Source of the DNA: JASGCL01 sp965203915
Lineage (GTDB): Bacteria > Pseudomonadota > Alphaproteobacteria > JASGCL01
DNA: 64,000 bases
Assembly (NCBI GenBank): GCA_965203915.1
Contig: OZ241918.1
Location: 868,001-932,000 of the forward strand
Direction of reading: 5' to 3'
The notes under the pieces are model-generated. The model was not told the origin of the DNA and did no database searches. It was given only the letters and a program-made list of their open reading frames with translations. Positions 26,368 through 34,130 of the stretch are shown here, piece by piece. A program made the position numbers and the translations under genes. How positions within the stretch are numbered: position 1 is the stretch's first letter; every line of letters begins with the position of its first letter.

Positions 26368-28169
26368 GATGATTTGTTTCCCTTCTTAATGATAATTTTT
26401 GGGTTGAGGATTTTTGAATTGGGGAAGAGCTCCATGGCTAGTTTGAATGTTTTATTCGATGCTATTTTTTCATACAATGCTTCGTCCAATGTTGGTTGCC
26501 CTGGCTCATCGCTCAATGTCACTTTCCACAGGCTGTCGGTTATTTTGCTAAGTTGTTCGCGCAGGCGATTGGCCAATTTTTCCGATCCCTCATCAATTTT
26601 TTGAAACACCAATAATCCGCCATGCTCGTCGGTTGGAAAATCGCATTGTATCAATCGAATTCCCGTGCGCATATCGGTCGATAACATCATGTCTTTTTGC
26701 GCCACCACAGCGGTAAGGTCGGCAAAGGATAGGAGAGGCGGCTGAACCTTATGGCTTGGCTTGGTTGCTTGCGGGGTTGGTTCGCCTGTATTTTCAACAT
26801 CATCTCCCGAATCTTCCGCCAAATTTGCTTCGGAATTTTGGCTATCATCTTTATCTGAATATTGCGCCGCAGGGTCGCCAGCGTTTTTCATTTGGCTTTG
26901 GCGAACCTGCCCTTCATTATTTTTTGTATTAACCCCGCTGTTGGTGGGTGCGTTAAGTGGCGCATTAGTAGGGGCATTAACAGGTGCATTAATTGAGGGC
27001 TTATCCAATTCTTCCCTCACGATGGACGCCAATTCGCCAGGGGTCGGGGTGTTGCTTACCATCATCAACCTTATTAACAACATTTCGCCCGCGGTGATGG
27101 CGTCGGGCGCGGTGCGTAATTCGGTCATGCCCTTTAACAACATTTGCCAGGCGCGGGTTAAAATGGGCAGGGATAATTTTTTATAAAGGTCGCTGCTCAA
27201 ATTTTTTTCTGTTTCGCTCAAGGCCGATGTTCGATGATAATCCTCATCCAAACCCATTTTGGTCATGGTGTGAACAGCCTCCATCAATTGCTCCATCACC
27301 ATGTCGGGGGCCGCGCCAAGGCTGATGAGGTCATTATATTGCGTCATCGCCGCGGGGGCATCGCCCGCCATGATATGTTGGAGGAGGTGATAAATCTTGG
27401 TAATATCCGAAAGGCCAAGCATGGCAAGAACATCATCTTCGCCCACCCCTTCGGGATTAAGAGCAATAGCCTGGTCAAGCATCGACAGTCCATCGCGCAC
27501 CGAACCCTCCGCCGCACGGGCAATAAGCGTCACCGCCGAATCGCTCATGGTTACCTTTTCCTTTTGCAGGATGGATTGAAAATGACTTGCCAATTGTTCG
27601 GTGGGCACACGGCGCAAATCAAACCTTATGCAACGCGATAAAATGGTGGCGGGAATTTTTTGAACCTCGGTGGTGGCAAGGATGAAAATCAAATGCGGCG
27701 GTGGTTCTTCCAATGTTTTTAATAAGGCGTTGAAGGCTTGGGTGGTTATCATATGGGCTTCGTCCAAAATATACACCCGATATTGCCCCAACACGGGGCG
27801 ATAACCGACGCTGTCAATAATGGCACGCACGTCGTCAACCCGGTTGTTGGATGCCGCATCCATTTCCTGAACATCAACATGGCGGTATTCGGCAATGGCG
27901 ATACATTGGTCGCATTGCCCGCATGGGTCTTCTATCGGTGTGCCCGCGGCTTTGTTTTTGTTTTTTTCACAATTAAGGGTTTTGGCAATGATGCGCGCCG
28001 TGGTGGTTTTGCCAACCCCACGCACCCCCGTTAGAATATAACCATGGGCGACCTTATTCATTTTGAAGCTGTTACGTAGCACGCGCACCAATTGTTCCTG
28101 ACCAATAAGTTCGGAAAAAACATTGGGGCGGTATTTGCGAGCTAGGACGAGGTGAGAGGTATCCGACAT
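26364..28169 (-). CDS. dnaX: DNA polymerase III subunits gamma/tau
   Basis: DnaX is the clamp-loader ATPase; the tau form also tethers polymerase and helicase. The 601-residue protein has Walker A GVRGVGKTT (near residues 48-56), a four-cysteine zinc module from CEKN to CDQC (about residues 68-90), the DEAHM Walker B near residue 130, and the sensor region ILATTEVQKIPATILSRC. Residues about 390-413 are a four-fold Asn-Ala-Pro repeat written in 12-bp tandem units. Just after, at codons 415-417, lies an A AAA AAT slippery heptamer with a downstream hairpin, so a shorter 417-residue gamma product is likely. Gene order ffs-dnaX-ybaB-recR is classic. Confidence 0.96.
   Translation of the reverse strand: MSDTSHLVLARKYRPNVFSELIGQEQLVRVLRNSFKMNKVAHGYILTGVRGVGKTTTARIIAKTLNCEKNKNKAAGTPIEDPCGQCDQCIAIAEYRHVDVQEMDAASNNRVDDVRAIIDSVGYRPVLGQYRVYILDEAHMITTQAFNALLKTLEEPPPHLIFILATTEVQKIPATILSRCIRFDLRRVPTEQLASHFQSILQKEKVTMSDSAVTLIARAAEGSVRDGLSMLDQAIALNPEGVGEDDVLAMLGLSDITKIYHLLQHIMAGDAPAAMTQYNDLISLGAAPDMVMEQLMEAVHTMTKMGLDEDYHRTSALSETEKNLSSDLYKKLSLPILTRAWQMLLKGMTELRTAPDAITAGEMLLIRLMMVSNTPTPGELASIVREELDKPSINAPVNAPTNAPLNAPTNSGVNTKNNEGQVRQSQMKNAGDPAAQYSDKDDSQNSEANLAEDSGDDVENTGEPTPQATKPSHKVQPPLLSFADLTAVVAQKDMMLSTDMRTGIRLIQCDFPTDEHGGLLVFQKIDEGSEKLANRLREQLSKITDSLWKVTLSDEPGQPTLDEALYEKIASNKTFKLAMELFPNSKILNPKIIIKKGNKSS
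26869..26927 (-). promoter_or_regulatory. candidate programmed -1 frameshift signal in dnaX
   Basis: Reading the minus strand, codons ACA AAA AAT (26927-26919) contain the heptamer A AAA AAT in the slippery X XXY YYZ register. A -1 slip puts TAA (26919-26917) next, so synthesis would stop at once and give a protein of about 417 residues. After an 8-nt spacer comes a hairpin: GCAGG T T CGCCA (26910-26899) pairs with TGGCG A C CCTGC (26880-26869), eleven pairs with one T/C mismatch and an 18-nt loop. E. coli dnaX makes gamma (431 residues) the same way with A AAA AAG. The layout fits; function is inferred. Confidence 0.7.
26947..26994. repeat. four 12-bp tandem units inside dnaX
   Basis: Four consecutive 12-bp units on the plus strand share the pattern GGNGCRTTARNN (26947-26958, 26959-26970, 26971-26982, 26983-26994). 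On the coding (minus) strand they give a repeated Asn-Ala-Pro-x linker just before the frameshift site. This lies at the border between the clamp-loader domains and the tau-specific region. Confidence 0.8.
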
Positions 28170-28205
28170 GTTTTGTTAGGCTTTATTTTAAGGGTCTCTT
28201 GCAGT

Positions 28206-28299
28206 GAAGGATCGCCCGTGACCCGACAATAATTGTTACGACTGCTTCTTTTCAGACCTGATCGGGTTATGCAACACCATCGCCCACAGACGACCCTTC
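28206..28299 (-). ncRNA. ffs: Signal recognition particle RNA (4.5S-type)
   Basis: SRP RNA pairs with Ffh to target nascent membrane proteins. On the minus strand the ends GAAGGGTCG (28299-28291) and CGATCCTTC (28214-28206) form a 9-bp closing helix. The conserved SRP54-binding domain is present: ATCAGGTCT, then a GAAA tetraloop, then AGAAGCAG and the typical CGTAAC. The conserved GGTGTTGCATAACC segment of alphaproteobacterial SRP RNAs precedes it. Its place directly upstream of dnaX is usual in this class. The exact 3' end is uncertain by a few bases. Confidence 0.93.
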
Positions 28300-28305
28300 A
28301 TGTTT

Positions 28306-28334
28306 TATCTAAGACGGGATGGGGGTGATGTCAA
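28306..28334 (-). promoter_or_regulatory. sigma-70 promoter of ffs (and possibly dnaX-ybaB-recR)
   Basis: On the minus strand a perfect TTGACA (28334-28329) is followed by a 17-bp spacer and TAGATA (28311-28306). Transcription would begin six or seven bases later, at the predicted 5' end of the SRP RNA (28299). The perfect -35, ideal spacing and exact placement make this one of the clearest promoters in the window. There is no obvious terminator between ffs and dnaX, so read-through into dnaX is possible. Confidence 0.8.
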
Positions 28335-28406
28335 TAGGCAGGCAACGAGCCTATTCCAGGTATAAAGTTTGACCCGCCCCCTTCCTAGCAAAAACCCCGC
28401 TCAAAA

Positions 28407-29630
28407 TCATACCAAGTAATCGATGACACTATTAAGTTTTAAGAATCCCTGCTCGGTGAGGCGATAATCAAACCCATCCACGGCATCATCCACGGCATAG
28501 GCCAAGCCTTCATCAACCAAATTTTGCCAATGGGTCATAAAATCTGTTGGTAATTCATCGGCTTGCAAGGCTGCACCGTTGGTCAAGCGCAATCCCATCA
28601 TCACCTTTTCCGTCATGATCTCTTTGGCGGCAATGATATTGTTTGATTCGATACCGCTGTTTTTTTCATGCACCGCGGTCGCCCATTTATCGGGCAGGCG
28701 AAAGTTTTTTATCACCCAACGTTGTTGATGATGGGGTTGTTGATGATGGGGTTGGGTTGTTATTCGCCCCTCCGCCCCTGCGCCAATTCCCAACCAATCG
28801 CGATATTGCCAATAATTCATGTTATGGCGCGATTCTTGGCTGGGGGCGGCGAAGTTAGAAACCTCGTAGGCGGGCAAACCATGTTGCGCCATGGTTTCGC
28901 GGGTTGCCAAGAACATATCGGCGGCGGTATCGTCTGGCAACATGATTAATTTTTTTTCTTGTTGCTGGCGATAATAATCGGTGCCAGGTTCGATGGTTAA
29001 TTGATAAAGCGACATATGCTGGGGGCCAAAACTAAGGGCTTTTTTTAATTCATCCAACCATGCGCCCATGGTTTGCGATGGCTGGCTATAGATCAAATCA
29101 AAAGACCAACGTTCAAAAATAGTTGGCAGGGTTTTGATAATATGGAGGGCTTGCTTAGAATCATGGATTCGCCCTAATTTTTTTAATAAAACATCATTCA
29201 AAGATTGCACCCCCATCGATAAGCGGTTGACCCCCGCCGCTTTAAAATCGCGTAATATATCGCCCCCTTCCAATGTGCCTGGGTTTGCCTCCAATGTTAT
29301 TTCTATGTCTTGGCTAAAACCATAGGTATGTTCGGCGGTTTGTAGTATTTTTTCGACAATATTGGGCAGCATGAGCGACGGTGTGCCGCCGCCAAAAAAT
29401 ATACTGCTTATTTTTTTGCCACGAAAATAATCGCTAAGAAATGGTTGCTGCGGCAGGTTGATTAATTCTTTTATCAAGGCATGGGCGACCGTTTCGCTAT
29501 CGCTAGGTTTTTTTGCCAGGTGGGCGTTAAAATCACAATAGGGGCAACGTTGCAAGCAATAGGGCCAATGGATGTAAAGAGCAAAATATTGGCCGTTAGG
29601 ACGCGTTTCAGGGGTAGGAAAATGTTGCAT
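28407..29630 (-). CDS. hemW: HemW, radical-SAM heme chaperone
   Basis: HemW is a radical-SAM protein related to HemN, now regarded as a heme chaperone. The 407-residue protein has the YIHWPYCLQRCPYCDFNAH motif near residue 18 with the three cluster cysteines (CxxxCxxC), the GGGTPSLM motif near residue 75, the EANPGT segment near residue 113, the NRLSMGVQS segment, and a winged C-terminal HemN domain. The HHQQP repeat near residue 298 is encoded by a 15-bp tandem duplication. In many alphaproteobacteria rdgB lies upstream of hemW; here it does not. Confidence 0.92.
   Translation of the reverse strand: MQHFPTPETRPNGQYFALYIHWPYCLQRCPYCDFNAHLAKKPSDSETVAHALIKELINLPQQPFLSDYFRGKKISSIFFGGGTPSLMLPNIVEKILQTAEHTYGFSQDIEITLEANPGTLEGGDILRDFKAAGVNRLSMGVQSLNDVLLKKLGRIHDSKQALHIIKTLPTIFERWSFDLIYSQPSQTMGAWLDELKKALSFGPQHMSLYQLTIEPGTDYYRQQQEKKLIMLPDDTAADMFLATRETMAQHGLPAYEVSNFAAPSQESRHNMNYWQYRDWLGIGAGAEGRITTQPHHQQPHHQQRWVIKNFRLPDKWATAVHEKNSGIESNNIIAAKEIMTEKVMMGLRLTNGAALQADELPTDFMTHWQNLVDEGLAYAVDDAVDGFDYRLTEQGFLKLNSVIDYLV
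28721..28750. repeat. 15-bp perfect tandem duplication inside hemW
   Basis: Two perfect copies of the 15-bp unit GTTGTTGATGATGGG stand head to tail (28721-28735 and 28736-28750), with a third partial copy beginning at 28751. On the coding strand they give two copies of PHHQQ in a surface-loop position of HemW. Confidence 0.85.
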
Positions 29631-29777
29631 GGTATGACCCTTATATCATAAAAAATGATATTTTTTAGTTAATGTTGAGGATGGGCACCGAGGCATGGTT
29701 CATAAATTCTTAACAAACAATAGGATAGAATAACCAAGACTAGACAAGTAAAAAAACATTTTAGTAGCAATTTATAG

Positions 29778-29806
29778 TTGTTTTATTACCATAATACATC
29801 TAATAT
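29778..29806 (+). promoter_or_regulatory. possible sigma-70 promoter of the HTH regulator gene
   Basis: TTGTTT (29778-29783) and TAATAT (29801-29806) are 17 bp apart, a fair but not strong match to the consensus. If used, transcription starts near 29813 and the inverted repeat at 29818-29857 lies within the first 45 bases of the transcript. The remainder of the 29631-29777 gap is AT-rich with nothing else I can name. Confidence 0.4.
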
Positions 29807-29817
29807 AGAGATGGGAA

Positions 29818-29857
29818 GTTAGAAAATATTATTTTTTTTAGATACATATTTTCTAAC
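29818..29857 (+). promoter_or_regulatory. perfect 12-bp inverted repeat upstream of the HTH regulator (operator or leader hairpin)
   Basis: GTTAGAAAATAT (29818-29829) and ATATTTTCTAAC (29846-29857) are exact reverse complements separated by 16 bp. The site ends 45 bp before the start codon of the HTH gene at 29902. It could be the operator at which the regulator controls itself, or a 12-bp stem in the 5' leader RNA. There is no T-run after the second arm, so a simple terminator is less likely. Confidence 0.6.
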
Positions 29858-29901
29858 CGCCAAGCTAACATTAACTTTAACCTTTGGAGAGGAGTAAGGA
29901 A

Positions 29902-30369
29902 ATGACAAATGGTCAACTATTGTTGGAACATGCGTTACCAACGCAATTACAAAATGGCTTGCAAGGAAGATTGCAGGGTGGATTCATGGCCGCAAGCAAG
30001 CGAACATCCTTCACCCTTTCACAAGTTTATGGGCAAGTTATTTATCAGCAATTATCGAACACAAGCCAATCAAAGAGAGCTTTAAAAATGGCACTGCGCC
30101 AGGTTGAGATTAGCCAACCAACATGGAGTCGCATGATGGCGGGCAAGGTTACCCTTTCATTTGATAAAATGAAAATGCTGTGTGACGCATTGGGGTTAGA
30201 TTTTATGGACCTGCTGACCCAGGTTTTGCAACTAGCCCAAAAACTGCAAGTCGATGCTTCGATGCAGATGGTTGGCGTGCCTTACAAAACCCAGTTGGTT
30301 GGCAAAGATATTTTGCGTTTTTTTATCGAGCGTCTGGACGGAAAAAACCTGGTTAAGCAAAAATATTAA
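29902..30369 (+). CDS. XRE-like helix-turn-helix transcriptional regulator
   Basis: A 155-residue protein with a Cro/C1-type helix-turn-helix near residues 60-105. The pattern is ALRQVEISQPTWSRMMAGK followed by FDKMKMLCDALGLDFMDLL, as in XRE-family DNA-binding domains. The C-terminal 50 residues probably serve dimerisation. I use the ATG at 29902, preceded by a good GGAGAGGAG ribosome binding site; a TTG at 29884 is less likely. It lies 71 bp upstream of a BMP-type ABC importer operon on the same strand and is probably its regulator. Confidence 0.8.
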   Translation: MTNGQLLLEHALPTQLQNGLQGRLQGGFMAASKRTSFTLSQVYGQVIYQQLSNTSQSKRALKMALRQVEISQPTWSRMMAGKVTLSFDKMKMLCDALGLDFMDLLTQVLQLAQKLQVDASMQMVGVPYKTQLVGKDILRFFIERLDGKNLVKQKY

Positions 30370-30404
30370 TATATATTTTGCCATTTATAATTTATAAAAT
30401 ATGC

Positions 30405-30420
30405 TTGCCAACCCTGGCAA
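30405..30420 (+). promoter_or_regulatory. 6-bp hairpin in the gap before the ABC ATPase gene
   Basis: TTGCCA (30405-30410) and TGGCAA (30415-30420) pair around an ACCC loop, 20 bp before the ATG at 30441. There is no T-run after it, so it is not a good terminator. It may influence translation or mRNA stability of the transporter genes, which lack a clear Shine-Dalgarno here. Confidence 0.3.
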
Positions 30421-30440
30421 ACAGGTTTAATTAATAATGA

Positions 30441-32042
30441 ATGGCCGAGTTACTACGACTAGAACAGATTAATAAATTTTTTGGGCATCAGCGAATATTG
30501 GCATCGGTTAACATGACGGTGCACGCTGGTGAATGCCATGCGCTGCTGGGCGACGTTGGCTCGGGCAAAAGCACGTTGATCAATATCATTGCTGGTTACA
30601 GCCAACCCGACGAAGGGGCAATATATTGGCAGGGCAAAAACATCAGGGCCGAAGCAACGACTGATGCCAACGATAAAATAAAAAGCAAAAACCTGCTTTC
30701 TTGGTGGAAAAGCAAGCGAAGCAAAAAAGACAGTAGCCGCAACCTCGCGCTGCTTGATAATGGGCCAGGCTTGCTACCCCAGGCTAATTTTATTGAAAAC
30801 ATGGCTATTTTATATGGTTGGGGCATCCACAAAGATGCGCAAGACATCATGCTGCGCGTTAACAGCATCATGGCTACCAATGGGTTTCATTTTTTAACCG
30901 ATATTCCCATCAAGGAATTAACCAGCAATGAAAAATTGGAAGCCAATATTGTCCGCTGCTTGTTTAATAACCCGCGCTTGCTGTTGATAGACAACCTCAG
31001 CGATAAAATTATTAATTACGGCAAAACAAAATTTTATCATTTGGTAAAGCAATGGCAAAAGCAAGGCATGACCATTATTTACAGCACCGACCTTATAGAC
31101 GATGCGTTAAAAATTGCCGACGATATAACCTTGCTCAAACAGGGCAGGCGCGTCATGGATTTTGACCCAAAGAAAAAAAACAAGAAACAAATTATCGACA
31201 TGTTGAACGATGGTAAAAAAGAGATAAGGGAAATAAGCCATATCGACCACAAAACGAATTTGTTGGTGGTTGATAACCTTAGTTATGAAGCCGAACAAGG
31301 GGTGAGCCTTTCCAGCATCAATTTTTCTTTACGCGCGGGCGAAGTGTTGGGCATTGTTAGTTTGCCTGACAACGGCGATGACGAGTTGTTTGCTGCCTTG
31401 CGTGGCGATATTCCATTGCCCGCCGCCATGATAAAATGGCATGGGAAGGAACCCATTGCTAACAAAGATGTGGTAGCAAGGCGCAAAAAGAATATCGGCT
31501 TTATTCCCAAACATTGGCAGCAAAAATCTATATTGGATAACCTTGATGTTTTTGATAACCTGCTTAATCTGTTGGTGGCACGACCCCAAGGACAAAAACT
31601 TGGTATCATTAATAGAAATTATGTTAACAGCATCGCCGATAGTATTATAAAAAAATACGATTTACCTATTCAAAATCATCAACGTTTATTTAAAGGATTG
31701 CCAGAGAGCGATAAGTACAAATTTGTCATCGGGCGCGAATTGGCCTTGATGCCTGAGATTTTTATTTTGCACGAGCCCTATGTTGGTGTTGATAAAAAAA
31801 TGATATTGCTGACCCACCAAGTCATCAACGATATGGTAGAAAAAAGCGCGGGCGTTATTGTCATATCTTCGGATGTTGAAGAAATTCTTTCTATCTGTGA
31901 TACGGTTTATGTATTTGCCAATGGGTTGCTGTCGCCACCTTATGAAGTTAAAGACCAGAGCAAGGATTTTATAGAATCCCTGATGGTGGGGCATGCTGTG
32001 CAACGCGCGGGCAAAAAAAGCAAAATGGAGAAAGCCGCATGA
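30441..32042 (+). CDS. BMP/nucleoside-type ABC transporter double ATPase with degenerate motifs
   Basis: The 533-residue protein has two ATPase halves like RbsA, and by its permease partners belongs to the nucleoside (YufO/BMP) group. Half one keeps Walker A GDVGSGKST (residues 37-45). Its signature reads LTSNEK (160-165), its Walker B ends LLLIDN with Asn185 in place of the catalytic Glu, and the switch His is Thr216. Half two has no P-loop lysine (GIVSLPDNGDD, 304-314), signature LPESDK (420-425) and Walker B FILHEP (441-446). A Lys/Ser-rich insert lies at about 78-100. The frame is open and the gene overlaps its permease gene by 4 bp, so it is expressed as a normal operon member despite the erosion. 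Confidence 0.85.
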   Translation: MAELLRLEQINKFFGHQRILASVNMTVHAGECHALLGDVGSGKSTLINIIAGYSQPDEGAIYWQGKNIRAEATTDANDKIKSKNLLSWWKSKRSKKDSSRNLALLDNGPGLLPQANFIENMAILYGWGIHKDAQDIMLRVNSIMATNGFHFLTDIPIKELTSNEKLEANIVRCLFNNPRLLLIDNLSDKIINYGKTKFYHLVKQWQKQGMTIIYSTDLIDDALKIADDITLLKQGRRVMDFDPKKKNKKQIIDMLNDGKKEIREISHIDHKTNLLVVDNLSYEAEQGVSLSSINFSLRAGEVLGIVSLPDNGDDELFAALRGDIPLPAAMIKWHGKEPIANKDVVARRKKNIGFIPKHWQQKSILDNLDVFDNLLNLLVARPQGQKLGIINRNYVNSIADSIIKKYDLPIQNHQRLFKGLPESDKYKFVIGRELALMPEIFILHEPYVGVDKKMILLTHQVINDMVEKSAGVIVISSDVEEILSICDTVYVFANGLLSPPYEVKDQSKDFIESLMVGHAVQRAGKKSKMEKAA

Positions 32043-33181
32043 TAGCCTTAACCAAAAAACATATCGTGTCGAAAGATCATCAATGGTGGCCTGTGGTTAT
32101 TGCAGGAATATTGTCGCTGCTAGCCTTTTTTATTTTGCTGACTTTTTATGGTGTCTCGTTTCATGAAACCATGCAAGCCATGGGCATGGTATTTACGGAT
32201 AAAAATATTTTCCTCAGCTTTCTTACCCGCGCGACGCCATTTATTTTATGTGGCTTGGTGTCGGCCATGTCATTTCGTGGCGGCATATATAATTTATCGG
32301 CCGAGGGGCAATTTCTAGCGGGCATGATATTGTCGGCCTGGATTATTCAAAATTTTTCTGAACATGTCGGGCAATGGTTGTTGATAATTATATTGATTGC
32401 GGCTGGGGCTATCGGCATGGTGATGGGTTTGGTGGTGGGCGCGTTGCGACGACAAATGGGCACGCACGAAATTTTAAGCTCCATCTTTTTGGTTTTTGTC
32501 GCCCATTATTCTTTTGCTGGGTTTGAAAATAATATCGATTGGACAAAATCTCTAACCGCCATAGATGATTTTTTACCCAATGTGTTTTTTAATATTTTTC
32601 ATTATGGTATTTTTTATGCTCTGTTCGCCGCGCTTTGTTTTTCGCTATTGTATCGCTACCATGTTATCTCATTCCAAATTAAATTGATGGGGCATGGCCG
32701 ACAAGGGATAGGGGAAACCGGTCAAAAGGAAGCAACTATATATTGGTTTATTATCCTTACAGGGGGCATCATTGCTGGTCTAGCGGGCGCAGCTGCCTTG
32801 GTCGATAATTGGGTGGGAATGAGGGCTGGTGATGCTTCCTTGGCGGTGCCCCTATGGTCATTAACCATGGTTGTTGTGGTTGCCACCGCCATGGGGCGCA
32901 TGACACCGTGGGGCACAACGCTGGCCAGCCTGTTATTAGCCTTGGTTGCCACGTTATTAAAAAACCTTGAACAAAAAACCATTCCTATTGATGGGTTGTT
33001 TGAAATTTTTTGTGTTTTATCTTTATTTTGCTTGCTGGCCATTGATTTTATGAATAGATACCAATTGGATTTTGATACCCTCTTATCCCGCTTTCGCGTT
33101 AATGTCATGGCGAGTGAGGCAGCGGATCAAAAGCAACAAAAAACCACAAAAGAGAAACCTAAGGCAAATAAGGCAAAATAA
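32039..33181 (+). CDS. BMP/nucleoside-type ABC transporter permease 1 (YufP-like)
   Basis: A 380-residue permease with about ten membrane segments and the family pattern TPFILCGLVSAMSFRGGIYNLSAEGQ near residues 80-105, which marks the BPD_transp_2 group that imports nucleosides or sugars. A Lys-rich C-terminal tail follows the last membrane segment. Its start overlaps the ATPase gene by 4 bp (ATGA), and the second permease gene follows 3 bp later. The periplasmic lipoprotein (BMP family) usually found in this operon is missing. Confidence 0.88.
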   Translation: MIALTKKHIVSKDHQWWPVVIAGILSLLAFFILLTFYGVSFHETMQAMGMVFTDKNIFLSFLTRATPFILCGLVSAMSFRGGIYNLSAEGQFLAGMILSAWIIQNFSEHVGQWLLIIILIAAGAIGMVMGLVVGALRRQMGTHEILSSIFLVFVAHYSFAGFENNIDWTKSLTAIDDFLPNVFFNIFHYGIFYALFAALCFSLLYRYHVISFQIKLMGHGRQGIGETGQKEATIYWFIILTGGIIAGLAGAAALVDNWVGMRAGDASLAVPLWSLTMVVVVATAMGRMTPWGTTLASLLLALVATLLKNLEQKTIPIDGLFEIFCVLSLFCLLAIDFMNRYQLDFDTLLSRFRVNVMASEAADQKQQKTTKEKPKANKAK

Positions 33182-33184
33182 AAA

Positions 33185-34084
33185 ATGTTAGAAAATATAT
33201 TTTCCATTTGGACCAATATTATTTCTTTATCCACGCCGCTATGGTTGATGGGTTTGGGGCTATTGTTATGCCAACGCGCTGGATTGTTGCAATGGGGCAT
33301 AGAAGGGATAGTGTTAAGCGTAGCCACCGTGACAGAATATGCAATGCACGCAGGATTGTATCAGGGCAATGATGTCGGGCAAGGTTTTTGGCTTACGCTG
33401 GCGTCTGCCATGGCCATTGCGGTTGCTTTGGGCATGTTGTATTTTTTGTTATCCGAAATAATCAAGGTGAATCAAATTTGGGCGGGTATGCTTATCTTTT
33501 TTTTGGGGGTGGCCATAAGAACCACGATGGTGCCCCAAGCGGGTGAGTTAAAATTACAAGCCACTGATTTGCCTTTTGCTTTAGAATATATCGTTCCTTA
33601 CTTGGTTATATTATTGTTGTTGGCGGTAAGTTTTTTCCTTTATAAAACAAAATGGGGGATGGTATTGCGCGGTGTCGGTGATGAGCCAGCGGTGTTGGCG
33701 CAACTTTATCATATTCGGCGTTGGCAACTTGTTGTTAATTTTTTGGGGATGGCCTTCATAGGCTGCGCCAGCCTGCTGCTGACTATTATTGTTAACAGCA
33801 CGGCGATGCGGCCGTTGTTGGCGCATGATATTATCAGCGAAAATAGTTTAAACTTAGAAGGTTTTGGTTGGTTGGTTTTGTTGTTGGTCGCGGTGTCGGC
33901 CTGGTCGCCCCATCGTTTGTTGTTGTCGGGCTTTGCCTTGGTGGCGGCGTTTCTTTATGCGGGGCTTTCTGTCGGTATGCTCTATGGTTTATTTTTGTTG
34001 CTGTTTATTTTCCTGTTGGCGCGACGCGATTTTTTCGAAAATCATGCGCCAATAAATTGGCGAAAGTTTTTCATGCCAAAATAA
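33185..34084 (+). CDS. BMP/nucleoside-type ABC transporter permease 2 (YufQ-like)
   Basis: A 299-residue permease with about eight to nine membrane segments. The N-terminal STPLWLMGLGLLLCQRAGLLQWGIEGIVL segment matches the second permease of nucleoside-type ABC importers (usual pattern: P......G....ER.G..N.G.EG). It is the last gene of the ATPase-permease-permease unit and converges on the serine protease gene. The substrate may be a purine nucleoside or related compound, by family only. Confidence 0.86.
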   Translation: MLENIFSIWTNIISLSTPLWLMGLGLLLCQRAGLLQWGIEGIVLSVATVTEYAMHAGLYQGNDVGQGFWLTLASAMAIAVALGMLYFLLSEIIKVNQIWAGMLIFFLGVAIRTTMVPQAGELKLQATDLPFALEYIVPYLVILLLLAVSFFLYKTKWGMVLRGVGDEPAVLAQLYHIRRWQLVVNFLGMAFIGCASLLLTIIVNSTAMRPLLAHDIISENSLNLEGFGWLVLLLVAVSAWSPHRLLLSGFALVAAFLYAGLSVGMLYGLFLLLFIFLLARRDFFENHAPINWRKFFMPK

Positions 34085-34130
34085 TGGCTGATTCGTGGAA
34101 GCAAGCTTGAAGCAAAAATTGGGCAGGTGG

